Assembly: GCA_949358305.1 (NCBI GenBank)
Contig: OX442314.1
Location: forward strand, 25,105,060 to 25,165,059
Direction of reading: 5' to 3'
Source of the DNA: Strigamia acuminata
Lineage: Eukaryota > Arthropoda > Chilopoda > Geophilomorpha > Linotaeniidae
Length of the DNA stretch: 60,000 bases
Position numbers and translations under genes: made by a program. This document shows, piece by piece, positions 37,868 through 50,355 of the stretch. Below the pieces are notes generated by a model. It made no database searches. It was not told where the DNA came from and worked only from the letters and a program-made list of their open reading frames with translations. Numbering within the stretch: the stretch's first letter is position 1; each line of letters starts with the position of its first letter.

Positions 37868-38315
37868 CTCAAATTCTTCCTCGGCAGACATTAAACCGGA
37901 AGTATTGCAACTGTCAAATATGACGCTTGCATTATAAGTCACCATAGCAACACGTGCATGACGAGACATCTAGTGTTTGAATGGCTCGGCTCGTTCTTTC
38001 TGAATAATTGTGTACATTTCGGAGTTTGGAACTAAACTTTCTGAAGCTGTGGAAAAGAGAATTTAAAGTGAGAACAAACGGTTTTAAATGCAAAAAGTGT
38101 GCATGCGTGTGCTTCAAACGGTGCATTTAATTAATTAAGTTGATAATTTTTTTAGAATTTTAACCTTTTTGCCGGTTGTTACTTTTATTGGCCCATTTTT
38201 AGGCTTATTGTGCAAAAGAACAACTGGAATTTTTTCCACCCCAATCAATTCCTTCATATTTATAACACAAAACATTCCCCTCAATTAAAATAAAACCTAT
38301 TATTATTACTTTAAC

Positions 38316-38349
<34 letters not shown>

Positions 38350-38415
38350 GAAAATTTTATTTTTTTTTCGAAATCTTTAACATTTAAAAATTTTCAATAT
38401 TTCTACAGAATCGGA

Positions 38416-40040
38416 ATGTCAACCGACATGGACACCAATAGAAAAGGCAAGGTAAGTACTAAAACCCGAAATCGAAAGCAAAACTCGAAAATGACGCCAT
38501 TTTAATTTTAATGATTCCAGCTCCAGATGGATTGCGAGCTCGAAACAAAAGTAACTCGCAGAAACTAGACAATAAGTTGTCGGGTATCTAAACGAACGAT
38601 TTGTGCATTAATTGTTTGATTGTTTGCCAGCCCCCATGTCCGCCAACCCCATGTCCACCAACCCCATGTAGCCCCAGACCGATGGAATGTATCAAAATAG
38701 AAGCTCACAAGTGTAAAACCGCTGGTTCGGCCATAGTTGGTTGTGGTATGAACGGCAATACTCCGGGGTTCTGGGAGAGCATGAAACCTACCGGGGATTT
38801 GATGTATGCATTTGGGTTTATCGCATTTCCGCATCTGGGTGGCATTGGAGCTGCCGTAGTTATCAATAAAGAGATTAGCGAGTGGTACGAAGGAGTAAGT
38901 ACAAGTAGAAGTAGAAGAGAAAATGGAAATTGAAGAGGTTTAAAAGTGACCGTTTGTTCGTTTTCTTGTAGAATGCTAAAAAACCGAGTTGGACGCCACC
39001 AAGCTGGGCCTTCGCTCCAATCTGGACGGCATTGTATTCAACTATGGGATACGCATCGTACTTAGTTTGGCGCGACGGCGGTGGATTTTGTTACGGGCGA
39101 GCGAAAGGGCCTTTACTTCTCTATGGAACCCAACTAGCTCTGAACTGGGCATGGCCGTATATTTTCTTCAAGTCGCATAACTTGGGCGCAGTAAGTTTAG
39201 TCTACTAGTACTAGTTGTACTTGTATAGTGACATTGTTTTGTGTTTTGTCTTTGCAGGCGTTGACAACTGCTGGTGCGCTGTGGTTTTTCGTTGCTGCAA
39301 CAACATGGGCTTTCTGCCCAATCAATCAAGCAGCTGGTTGTCTTATGATGCCATATCTACTGTGGGTGACATTCACTGGGGCAATTAATTTCAAAATTTG
39401 GCAGGATAATGGTGAAGATGACGGCGACTCTGGCAGCCAAAAAACCGGCGGAAGCCAAAAATCGAGCCAAAAGACCGGAAGCGGGAGCCAGAAAACCGGA
39501 TCTGGATCCGGATCCGGGAGCCAGAAAACCGGAGCCGGGAGCCAGAAAACCGGAACCGGGAGCCAGAAAACCGGAGCCGGAAGCCAGAAAACCGGAGCCG
39601 GGAGCCAGAAAACCGGAGCCGGGAGCCAGAAAACCGGAGCCGGGAGCCAGAAAACCGGAACCGGAGCTGGGAGCCAGAAAACCGGAGCCGGGACCCAGAA
39701 AACCGGAGCCGGGAGCCAGAAAACCGGAAGCCAAGCAGGCGATGGCTCTCCGAGCCGGGGCGGCAAAAGCGCCACTCAGGGCGGCGGGTCGAGCCGGGGC
39801 GATGCGAGCCAAGCTGCAAGTCGCCCCAGTCAAGGCGCTGCGAGTCGCCCGAGCCAAGGTACTAAACCAGGTAGTCAAGCGCCTGGCAGCCAAGCTGGTA
39901 GTAAGGCGGCGACTAATGCGGGCGGCGAGAGCGGTGAGGAGGGAGATGAAGGAGATGAGGAGTTGGAAGAAGAAGAAGAAGATACCGCAGCAGGAACGAT
40001 TGGCCCGAACCAAATTGGTACCGATGACTCAAAAATATAA
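38416..40040 (+). CDS. TSPO: TSPO (translocator protein) with Pro/Cys N-terminal extension and SQKTG-repeat tail
   Basis: Four coding exons: 38416-38451, 38631-38894, 38972-39190, 39258-40040; phase 0 throughout, 433 residues. An acceptor just before the ATG shows that the 5' UTR is spliced. Core features: [66 protein letters not shown] and a last membrane helix ending [13 protein letters not shown] is a five-helix outer mitochondrial membrane protein binding porphyrins and cholesterol, normally about 160-180 residues. Here residues 13-30 are PPCPPTPC repeats and about 210 residues follow the core: about 13 copies of a seven-residue GSQKTGA unit (21-bp DNA period, GC-rich), a Gly/Ser/Ala-rich linker and an acidic Glu-run. 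The cholesterol-recognition (CRAC) site has Phe for Tyr and Gln for Arg. Confidence 0.93.
39471..39731. repeat. 21-bp coding minisatellite in TSPO
   Basis: Tandem unit GGGAGCCAGAAAACCGGAGC plus C, about twelve copies, encoding GSQKTGA in the TSPO frame. All other frames are also open through it; those ORFs are by-products. Confidence 0.9.
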
Positions 40041-40925
40041 AACGATTTTCCACCGACATTTTACGATTTTCTCTTTTCTTTTGAGATTAAAAGTGAACAC
40101 TGACGATATTTAAAGAATTGAAACATTTTGCCTTTTGGATTTCCGATGCCGAGCCGTAAAATTATTCCGCAAGAATTTGCTATGTATTGAAAGTCGAGTA
40201 AATTGCTTCAAGTTTGTGCCGTGTATACAATAGCAGTACGAATCGATTATTTCTGGCAATTTGAAAACCATGTTTAGAAAATTTTATGTCGAGTTATATC
40301 AAATAATGTGCCATGATATGAAGAAAGGAAAAAATTGATTTTTAAAAATATAAACGGTCAAATTTATAAGAAAAAAAATAGCATTTTTTTATGTTTTATG
40401 AAGAAGTAATAATTAAAAATTGTATAAAAAAAAGATGAAAAATTTTATTGAATTGACTTTTTATTTTATTCTTTATTTCATTTTTTTTTTTTACTTTTTA
40501 TTTTTGTTTAATTACTGGCAGCTACACTCGATCTCATGTTTTACAATTACAAATTTACAATGAATAAATCTAATTTCGGTGGATAATAACTTTTCTATCA
40601 TTTATTTCACACAACAATTTATTTTTCAATCACTAAACAATAAACATTCGACTCATGTAAATCGCCATTTCAAAAATGTTGAGCCAAACAAACACCAGAT
40701 GTCTCTAAACCACTCGTTACTATAGTGATTTCTAATGCCGAAATTCGATTGGACGATCCCAACCGGTCCCAAACTCACATAAAAACCGCATTGCGCATGC
40801 GTCAAGTTTTAGGGAGGATTACTTCCGGTATAATGTCAGTCGCTTTGGAGTATGGTTGTTGACCCAACATGTTTTGAACCAGGAAATCAGCGCTTTAACT
40901 CCGTATTATTGGTGTGTGCTTTCTA
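40041..40925. other. TSPO 3' UTR and promoter region of the TBC gene
   Basis: AATAAA at 40563 is a plausible TSPO poly(A) signal. The following 350 bp become GC-richer and lead into a probable untranslated first exon of the TBC gene, whose donor is TTAG|GTAAGA at 40942. That exon contains a short upstream ORF beginning ATGGCGATGG. Confidence 0.45.
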
Positions 40926-41286
40926 ATGGCGATGGTATTAGGTAAGACACTCGTAATCATTGTCTTTTTAATCGGATTCAAAGGCGGGAAACGAGTTGAA
41001 TGGGCCTGTCTTGGAACTGTGCATAAACTATGCATAATGGTTGTTGTTGTTCAAGCTTCACGTATTCGCATTTTATTCGTCGTTTTGTGAGTTTCGCTTC
41101 TCGAAAACTATTTTAATTCATTTATAAATTGAATTTTTAGTTCACTAATTTATTTTTCGAAGGATTTTTTGTATTTTTGTATTTTTAATTAGTTTTTATT
41201 CATTTTTTTTTTAATTTTTAGGTCAACTGAACTGTGTATCATCAGATACGAGGAATTATAAATATTAGATTGCCAACACTGATAAT

Positions 41287-44200
41287 ATGAGTATGTATTG
41301 TTTGATATCCTACTGAATTAGCAATTAATTGCTGGTTTTGTTAATTGTTTTTTTTTATAGGTTCACACGATTTAACGGAAGACGATTACTATGAAAAAAC
41401 TGCTCAGGAACGACAACAAATTGTTGAAAAATATGATTTGGTGATTTGGTTTTGGTTTAGAGTGTTTGAAATTATAATAATTTGGTTGTTTTTAGGGACA
41501 CATGGAAGATGGGAAACACATAGATCCGTGGGAAGACCCTGCGTACGAAGTGTACCATGTTACGGACCGTTATGGATTTTTGCAGTAATTTTTTTTTATT
41601 ATTTAAAAAAAGTAAATATTGGTTTGATGATTTTTTTTTTTTATTTTTTTTAATATCAAAGAGATCGACGTCTTCCACGGAAATTAGATGCGGTTGAAAC
41701 AAAACAGCGGGAAGTTGAAATGGAGCGAGTTAAGAAATGGCTGAAGATGATTATTGGTTGGGATAAATATCAGAATAATGAAAAGGTGTTAATTTTAGTT
41801 TGTTTTATATTTTCTTTTGTTAAAAAATTGAAAGAAAATTAAAAATAATTGAAAGAAAATTAAAAAAAATGGAAAGAAAATTAAAAATAATTGAAAGAAA
41901 ATTAAAAATAATAGAAAGAAAATTAAAAATAATTGAAAGAAAATTAAAAAAAATTTAAAAAAAATTGAAAAAATTGAAAGAAAAATAAGAAAATTGAAAG
42001 AAAATCAAAAAAAATGAAAGAAAATCAAAAAATTGAAAAAAAAATAATAAAATTGAAAGAAAATCAAAATAATTGAAAGAAAATCATAAAAATTGAAAGA
42101 AAAATAATAAAATTGAAAGAAAATCAAAATAATTGAAAGAAAATCAAACAATTGATAAGGAAATAAAAAAACAATTGATAAGGAAATAAAAAAAAATTGA
42201 AGGAAATAAAAAAAAATTGAAAGAAAATCAAAAAAATTGAAAGAAAATCAATAAAATTGAAAGAAAATCAAAAAAAATTGAAAGAAAATCAATAAAATTG
42301 AAAAAAAAATCATAAAAATTGAAAGAAAATTATAAAACATTCAGCAAAAAAATTTGAAAGAAAATTTAGCAACAATCTTATTACGTTTAAATTTTTATTT
42401 TATTTTAGTTATTTCGGCGTGTATATAAGGGAATTCCTGACAAAGTGCGCGGTGCAATTTGGTCGAGACTTTTGAATTTGAATCGTGTTAAGGAGGAACA
42501 AGTTGGAAAATATCAGGAAATGAAAGAAAGGGCGAAGAAATATTCCCCCGATATCCGCCAAATCGACTTAGATATTAATAGAACGTATAGGAATCACATT
42601 ATGTTTAGAGAAAGATATGGCGTAAAGTAAGTTTGAGTTGGTTGAAGAATTTTTGGTTTTGTTTGGTAATATATTTTTTTTTTTTGGTTTTAGGCAGCAA
42701 GCATTATTCCACGTATTAGGCGCTTATTCAATGTACAATACTGTAAGAGACATAGATTGAGTGGTGGAGCTACAATGGGTATTTGGGGCCTTGATAGTTA
42801 AATTTTTTTAAAAATTGTGATTTTTTTAAAACGTTTTCGAAATTTTCTCCAGAAAAATCGTTATTCTTCCAGGAAAAATTACTTTTTTCAGGATAATTAT
42901 TATTATTTGCTCGAGAAATCAGAATTTGTCTAAAAATTTAACTTTTCTTGGTAAATTATTCATTTTTCTCAAGGGTTTTAGCATAAAACTCGGTTAATTG
43001 GTCCCAATTGCTGTCTACGCCTTAAATATGTAGTTACACCACTAAAACTACTTTTAGTTTGCATTACATTTGCATTAATCGACAAAATAAAATTAATTAC
43101 CCTCCAAATTAAACCTGAAAATGATTTCAATGTAAATGAAATGCAAAATTCATTCATAAAAACCAAAGAATTTATTTTTATTTATAAACAACAGGAAATT
43201 GGATATTGCCAAGGTATGAGTCAAATTGCTGCATTACTCTTAATGTACCTAAACGAAGAGGTGAGATATAACCCAACACTTAATAATAATAATTTTCAAA
43301 ACTTAACACTAAAATTCCCTTCACTTTATTGTATTAGGATGCATTTTGGGCCATGTCACTCTTGATGAGCAATCAGAAGCATGCTATGCATGGTAGGTGC
43401 TAAATTCCATCGTTTATCAATTATTTTTTTGACATTTATCTTATCAAACAGGATTCTTCATTCCGGGATTCCCAAAACTCTTACGTTTTCAAGACCACCA
43501 CGACAAGATTTTAACGAAATTTTTACCCAAATTAAAAAAACATATGGTAAAAAAAAGAATTAAAAATTAATAAATTAATAATTAATTAATTAATCGTTGG
43601 TTTCTGGTTGTTGACAGGACAAGTACGAAGTATCGGCTAGTTTATATACACTTAAATGGTTTTTCCAGTGTTTCCTCGATAGGGTATGTCCTCAAATCGA
43701 CATGAATCAAATTACAACCCTAAATAATTAAATAAATTCATTAAGGTTCCATTCACACTAACTTTACGCTTATGGGACGTTTATGTATTAGATGGCGAAC
43801 GAGTCTTAACCGGAATGTCTTATAATTTACTTAAAATGCACCGCCGTGAGTATATTTGTATTTGTATTTGTATTTTATTTTACTTTATTTTTTGTTTGAA
43901 ATTTGAGGTCAACTGATGAAACGTGGAATGGAAGACATGGTGCACTACCTCCAAACGCAACTGGAGCGCGATTTCGGCTTCGACGACGACCACGTGATAG
44001 AAAGCCTGCACTCGTGCATGGAAGAGCTGAAAAAGAACAAACTGGACCTTCCCCCGCCCGCCCAACCGGGCGAACTCCCTCAGCGACCCTTCGGTCTCTT
44101 CGTGGAACCGACCCTCGAACAACGACTGGCGCGCCAAACCATGCTGGCGCTACAGATGAACGGTAATGGCAAATCGCCCAGTTCAGTACTCCGTAACAAG

Positions 44201-44842
44201 GATCGTAATTCGTATAGCGAAGCGGCATCCAAGTTGTCTTACGATCCTTCCATCGACGACGTTAGCGTCATTGAAGGCTCGCGCTGCAGTTCCATCGCCG
44301 GTACCTCGCGAACTTCGACCGCCGACTTGTCGCTCATATCGAACATGACGCTAAGTCAGCCAAACATCAACGACGAAGCCGCCGCCATCGGCGAACACAG
44401 CAGCGATAACGACGACCGTGCAACGCCCACAAGCTTCGTGAGTGTCGCATCGCAGCCGTTCACGCAGTCCGCCGGCTCCACGCCGCTCGGTGGCGCGCCG
44501 AGGCTGAGCAACGGAAGCGCCGATCTAGTTTTTGATGGAACCGAAGCGCAAACGCCCAAGTTTGGTCACACGCCCGACACCGTGCGCATCTTCGTGCCGT
44601 ACGACAGCTCGCCGAGCGAGGCGATGGTCACGCCGCCGGAGAGCGTGTCGCCGCAGCCGTGGGCGCACAAGGACCCGAATAAGATTACGATCAAAATCGA
44701 ATTGAAGTCTCCGTCACTGCCTTCCGAATCAACGAATAATTCTGCATCGAAACCGGTCACGCCGCTCGATGCGGCGCCCGCCGTCACACTCGTCCCGTTT
44801 CGCATCGAATCGCATTCGGCCGGCCGGCTCGATTTGAAATGA
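41287..44842 (+). CDS. USP6NL: USP6NL/RN-tre-like TBC-domain Rab GTPase-activating protein
   Basis: Twelve coding exons: 41287-41290, 41361-41440, 41496-41584, 41662-41785, 42409-42626, 42694-42742, 43195-43260, 43338-43392, 43452-43546, 43618-43683, 43746-43845, 43908-44842; phases agree, 626 residues. The first coding exon holds only ATGA. The N-terminus ([32 protein letters not shown]) and TBC domain (about 100-320) follow the USP6NL family. The Arg finger is in IDLDINR (Arg157) and the Gln finger in YCQGM (Gln194), so a dual-finger GAP should be active. USP6NL acts on Rab5/Rab43 in endocytosis and Golgi transport. After the C-terminal helices ([13 protein letters not shown]) comes a Ser/Thr/Pro-rich tail. 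The last exon is strikingly GC-rich compared with the other exons. Confidence 0.93.
41817..42360. repeat. degenerate AAAATTGAAAGAAAATCA array in TBC intron
   Basis: About 30 imperfect units of 16-19 bp, almost pure A/T plus G on this strand, filling most of the 623-bp intron. Confidence 0.8.
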
Positions 44843-45455
44843 AATAATAACTCTACTTACCATTCCATATCAGTCTTCGTAACTTTGTTTTTTCTCCATT
44901 TTATCAATTATTCCGTTCATTTGGTGTCGAAATGTCTCGAACTCGATGGATATCATAATTATGTCGATTTTCTACGTCGAATCGATCGGTTTTTAGTTTA
45001 CCGCGCAGCTTCGACTCTTTGATTTTAAGTGTTTAAAATTCAATTTTATAATTTCGTGATTTGAGATGTTGTTTATATGTGACAATGTTGGGTTTAATTT
45101 ATTTGAATTTGAATCAATTGTATTTATGTGGTTTTTGAGTTAGAATGACGCGGGGTTTGAGGAATTGTGTCGGAAATATTTAATTTATACGCAAACTATG
45201 CAAGAAATTGTTAGAAATGTGAATTATTTTGCGCTTTGCTTGATTCCTATTCAATTGCGAGCTAAAACCGTTTTGCATTGCGTAAACGGTTCTAAAGATA
45301 TTAATTAATTAATTCCAATAACGTGCCATTGGACGCTTTGGTGAATCAAATTTAGTGCTCAAATTAGTATAAATTAATTTAATTTTTTTATATTGAAACT
45401 ATTAAACCAAAGAGATTTTTTTTTTATTGTTTTTTCTTTTGTTTTCGAAGGTCAC

Positions 45456-45461
45456 AATAAA
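45456..45461 (+). terminator. poly(A) signal of the TBC gene
   Basis: AATAAA followed by TGTGCGGTCG, 0.6 kb downstream of the stop codon. Confidence 0.4.
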
Positions 45462-46661
45462 TGTGCGGTCGAAATTTCAAGTATTTGATTTGCCTGTGCC
45501 TTTGTATAGTCAAAAAATTTCAACGTTTACGAATGAATTGTCGAAGTATATATAAATTTTAATCATTTTTAGGGTAAAATGATGAATTTGAAACGTCAGA
45601 AATATTAATCGCTACTACTTAAATCGATGTAATCTTATTTTTTCTTCATATTTTACTCAATAGTCCAATTTTTTATCTTTACTTATCATCATGTGTTTGG
45701 CAGCTTTATCTTAATTTTGTGGCCTCTATAAAGGGATATGTTCAAATTAATTTCAGTATTTAAGAACAAATTTATCATTAATTATATTTAAAAACAAAAA
45801 AATGTATTTATTTAAGTTAAATTTAAACTGCAATAAGAGAAGATTGAAAACAGGTTTTGTGTGTGATTGATTGATTGATTGATTTTTAGTTAACATAAAA
45901 TGTGGTTCCTGCAGAGTTATTTTTAAATTGGATGAAATATATTTAGATTTTTTTTATTCTATTATATTTTCATTTTTATTAGGTATTAATACGAGTGAAA
46001 TAATAACTTAGATGAAGGTTTAAACAAATGTATTTATGCTCTAAACAATCCATAATTGCAATAAATTATTAATGGAAAACGAAATCAATAATTTCATTAC
46101 TTTTCCACGAACGAGACGATAATAAACTTTGTTATTGATAAATTAAACACATAAAACTCGATGTGAAACGACCAGCTTGGATTTAAACTAAACTACCGAG
46201 TGCGCACAAACGTCTGGTGCATACAGTCCCGATTTATTAACCCTAATCGGTTTTCAACATGGCGGACATTTTGCATCTCATTTGCAAACATCGTTTTTCA
46301 TTTCTCGACGACTTAAAACCACGAAATAATTGTGAATATCTTTTTAATAACTCGTATTAAGTCGATTTATATTACGAGCTGAAAGATTAAATGAATAAAT
46401 AAATAAATAACGGAAATTAGGAAAAACAACATTTAATTAGGGAAGGGTTTACTGGCAGGATTGTGTACATTTTACAAAGCTGATCATTACAAATATAAAA
46501 AAAATGTTACATTAGGGGTTTCCTATGCTTTATGGTATAAATATATTATGTGGCAATGAAACTTTATACATAATGCCGATGAAATTAAAAAAGAAAATCA
46601 ATCTATATTAAGAAAATAACAAAATATAAAACATTTAGCTGTTTATTTTATTTTTTTTAAA
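45462..46661. other. convergent intergenic region
   Basis: AT-rich sequence between the 3' ends of the TBC gene (plus) and the Myb/SANT gene (minus). No ORF or repeat of note. TTTATT at 46644-46649 gives an AATAAA for the minus-strand gene. Confidence 0.5.
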
Positions 46662-48203
46662 TTAATTCATATTGCCATTGATGCCCATACTCTCATCTAT
46701 GTGCAGTCCGTCGTTGGACGAGTCGGTTTCAGCGTTACGATATGCATTTGAATTCGTTTTGTATTGCGTAAACGTTTCCATGTAATTGGCGATTCGTTCT
46801 TGGACCGCTAAACTCTTCTTCCGTAGCTCGATTTCCTCCATTTGCAGCTTATGACTTCGTTCTGTGGCGACCGCAAACTGTTGATTCAATCTCCGCTGTT
46901 CCTCCAAGATGAGATTGAGTAATTTTGACTGTCGATCGGGCGAATTGCTCCTTCGTTGTAAATTGGGATTGTCTCGGTTATCAGTGTCGGAAGTCCCCGG
47001 CGGAGATAAAATGGAATGTGCAAGGTTGGACACGGTTGAGTTGTCGTACGAAGAACTGTTATCACTCAATCTAGAAAAATAAAATTTCAACAAAAAATCA
47101 ACAAAAAATCAACAAAAAATCAACAAAAAATCAACAAAAAATCAACAAAAAATCAACAAAAACTTAACAGCAAATTAACAACAAATCAACAAAAAAATAA
47201 AAAAAAATAAAAATTAATTTACAAAATAAAAATAATAAAGAAAATAATAAAGAAAATCAAAAAAATTGAAAAATCAAAAAATTGAAAGAAAAACAAAAAT
47301 AAATTTAAGATAATTAAAAAAATTGCCAAAAAAAATCAAAAGAATTAAAAGAAAATCAAAAAATTCAATAAAAATCACAAAAATAAAAACACGAAAATTT
47401 ACCAAAAACTAAAAAAAAATTACCAAAAAACCAGAAAAATTTACCAAAAACTAAAAAAATTTAGCAAAATTTACAAAAATTTACCAAAAACTAGAAAAAT
47501 TTAACAAAAACCTAAAAATTCCAGCAAAAATCATTGAAATCTCACATTTTTAAACTGTCGTTGTCATTATCACCATCACCCTTCTGCGTATCTTCATCGA
47601 CTACAGATCGGACATCACTGATCGACAAAACTGGGTAATTTGGTTCGGATTCATTATCGAGCATCCTCCTGCTACTAGCCGAATCGCTCTGCCGCGGCAA
47701 CGGGACGATAGTTATACTGTGTTCGCTGTTTGGCGGTGTCGTGAATGGCATTTCTAACTGCGAATGATTTTCAAATTTATGCAACAACGTGAAAACATCA
47801 TCCACTTCTTTCCAATATTTCCAATTCGACGGTTTTCCCGTATTTCTTAATTTACACTGCTCCTTCCTACAAAGAACAAAAAAATTTTAAAAAAAAATTT
47901 AATCCCAAACCAAATAAAACCAAATTTTTCTCCTTTTCTCAATTAATTTTACCTGTAATCAGCCGCTAAATTAGCTATCTTGGTTTTGACTTCTCGGGGG
48001 GTCCTTTTGACACCGAATTGCGACAATTCATCGGCTAATTTCTGATATACGTGATAATTTCTTTTGATGCCTTTCAAATGCCGCACGTTTGTTTTCCAGA
48101 AATGGATGAGCTGCAAAGTGTCCTGCCGACACCAATTTTCGGTCCTCTTGCGCACGAACGAGTGGTAATTCTGTTGGAATTGTTGCAATTTGTGCTGATC
48201 CAT
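46662..48203 (-). CDS. Myb/SANT-like DNA-binding domain protein
   Basis: Three exons read on the minus strand: 48203-47953, 47866-47546, 47070-46662; phases agree, 326 residues. Residues about 22-110 form a Myb/SANT-like (Myb_DNA-bind_4/trihelix type) domain: aromatic anchors in WCRQDTLQLIHFW, YQKLADELSQFGVKRTPREVKTKIANLAADYRK and NWKYWKEVDDVF. The middle is Ser/Asp-rich. The C-terminus has a long charged helix (LLNLILEEQRRLNQQ...MEEIELRKKSLAVQERIANYMETF), probably a coiled coil for oligomerisation. This arrangement is usual for MSANTD-type regulators and Harbinger-derived proteins. A nuclear transcription-factor role is inferred; the targets are unknown. Confidence 0.85.
47085..47160. repeat. 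11-bp tandem repeat TCAACAAAAAA
   Basis: About seven near-perfect units directly downstream of the minus-strand exon 3 acceptor in intron 2, followed by degenerate A-rich sequence to 47.5 kb. Confidence 0.8.
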
Positions 48204-49423
48204 TTGCTACGATTACGGCTTAGAAAATTTTCATACAACAGTCGCACAAAAGGAGGAGAAAAAATTCAGAATCATCTCGTTTTGCCATTATCATCATCTC
48301 GGTTTGATGGTGACGAAATCGAGCGCGGATCAAAGGGGGAAAATATGAAAATTTGGTGCGTCATTCTGGTCGTACGAGTTGATTGGGTCGATTCGCTTAT
48401 AAATAAAACATAAATCAAACAGAGTATTGTAATTTCTGAATTAATTGAACTCGTGAAATATTAAACTGCTTGATTCGTTGTGTGCTTGTGATTTTTAAAG
48501 GCTTTTATTTAACTTGACTTGAATGTTTATGTGTGTGTGTTTGTTTCAACTTCTGGTGTTGCTAGCGCCACCTAGCGGAACCTGTATAGTATAATGGAGG
48601 CCGAAATGTTCGCCCGGATACTTTTTTTGATTGTTTCGGTATCAAAAAAGAGTTCTTTAAATTCTGAAACTGGACCAAACCAGGTTAAAATAAAAATTCC
48701 TATCTGTCCATATATTTTGTTTTTTAATATTGTTAAGAAAAAGTTCTTTATTAAAACGTTTTTTGGCACGATCACAGCAATCTGCGTTAGTAGCGCACTC
48801 TGGCGGCGATTTGAAGCACAAATATAAAAGCCTTTTTCGAAAAACTTGGTTTTTTTTTAAAAAAATAACGCGAATTAAATTAATATTTGAAAAGTGTTTA
48901 ATTGTAACTTTTTGTAGTTTTATTTATTTACTTGTTTATCTTTACTTGTTTAATGTCAGGTGCGGAAGAGGAGAAAAAATGAATGGAAATCGATGAATAA
49001 ATATGAGAATGAAAGAAATCAATAAGTTCTTGGTAATCAACGATTATCGCCGTTAAACGTGAGTTTCTCTTTCTTTAAATGTTTTACAGTTTAATTAATA
49101 TACGTTTAATAGAGTATAATTTTATAAAAGTATCTTTTTCCTCCATTCTAAATGTTTTAATTTTTTTTACCGATTCGATAGTTTCCACAAATTGTCACTA
49201 GTCGTTGCTGGCGGCTTTGGTACGAAAAATTATGTTAAAAATCAGTCTTTGTGCTTCGCTTTGTGCCGACTGCCAAACAAAGGTGTTGTTGCTCGTATGT
49301 TTCGACTGTGCGACCAAACTAGTTTTTATTACGCATTATACGGTTGTTTTTACATCTGCCCCAATGTTTGTCATTGTTAGGTTGCCTTGATTTCATTTGT
49401 TTGTGTTGTGTGTGGTTGTTTTC
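48204..49423. other. upstream region of the Myb/SANT gene, no further gene
   Basis: Short open frames at 48594-48827 (plus) and 49192-49390 (plus) lack motifs. A CTCF-like core GCGCCACCTAGCGG sits at 48565-48578. A good donor (AAAC|GTGAGT at about 49059) could belong to an unrecognised untranslated exon. Confidence 0.4.
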
Positions 49424-49500
49424 GGTTAGGTTAGGTTAGGTTAGGTCAGGTTAGGTGAGGACCTAGGTTTAGGTCTAAACCTAACCTAACCTGACCTAAC
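49424..49500. repeat. telomere-type (GGTTA)n/(TAACC)n inverted repeat
   Basis: Five GGTTA-type units, a short spacer, then TAACC units in inverted orientation. A 17-bp arm (GTTAGGTCAGGTTAGGT, 49440-49456) pairs perfectly with 49484-49500. TTAGG is the arthropod telomere unit, which supports the taxonomic inference. Confidence 0.8.
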
Positions 49501-49671
49501 TTGTTATTCAAACAAACATTTCAATATTGTCATCTTTGTGATAGCATTAATATCACAGCATAACTGCAATTAACTATTTTTAGATATTAGTTTTATTGTA
49601 AAGCTTGTTGTTATTCCTGGTTATTACTCACCATAGGTACGACAATTTATTAACTTTAAGTTGTTAATACT

Positions 49672-50282
49672 TGTCGTAACCTTGGTTCCGGTAAATAAAC
49701 TTACACAATATCTTACTAATAACACCCTTTATTTCACACTTGTAATAATACAATAATAATACTTAACAATGTGGTCTCGGATCCTTGTTGGCGGATACGA
49801 TTTGTTGCTGCACGGCAGTCTTACACGTGGCTTCTACTGTTGTCTAGGGTAATGGCGTCTGGCGAAACACGTGTTCGCAAACGCTTCGCTTCGATAGATA
49901 TTACTATCGTAGTATTGCTACGATAAATATCTGTGACTGTGATTTATAGATGAATTTGGCAACGGGCATCGATCCTCTATCAATCCGGTAAAACGGCCTG
50001 ACGGTGAGGTGGTGATGCTAATGTTGCTCTGGTATCTATAAAGTGGGGGTTTCCGGTCAGACACGGGTTTAAATAGTGGCTGGACCGGAAATGACGTATT
50101 TGCATAAATTCGGGGAATTATGCAAATCTATGACGTTGTCACGTCAGTCCCGCAGAAACGGTAAAACTAGTATAGCTAGTTTCCCTGCAATAATCTGACA
50201 ATCATTTTACTATCAATATTAAAATTACTATTTATTAGGTTATGATTAATTAAAACACTTTTGTGACCTCGTGGTCACCACA
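49672..50282 (-). mobile_element. putative 3' LTR of the Ty3/gypsy element
   Basis: On the minus strand the segment starts TGTGGTGACC, just after a polypurine tract, and ends GGTTACGACA; these ends are imperfect inverted repeats (8 of 10). It holds an AATAAA at 49728-49733 (minus sense), as expected for the R region. The partner 5' LTR lies outside the window, so the outer boundary is inferred. The left edge overlaps one arm of a 41-bp palindrome (49638-49678). Confidence 0.6.
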
Positions 50283-50296
50283 CGTCCCCTCCTCAG
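50283..50296 (-). other. polypurine tract
   Basis: GAGGAGGGGACG on the minus strand lies directly before the putative 3' LTR, the usual primer site for plus-strand DNA synthesis in LTR retroelements. Confidence 0.6.
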
Positions 50297-50355
50297 CAAT
50301 GTTGTTGGGGGATTTACAATAAAACAACAAACATTGCGAAAACTCAAAGTTGGAT

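Noticed and set aside
39326-40113. Open frames of 142-234 codons overlapping the TSPO last exon in other frames and on the minus strand
   Set aside because: Produced by the 21-bp coding repeat; only the frame continuous with the TSPO core is supported by splicing and family sequence.
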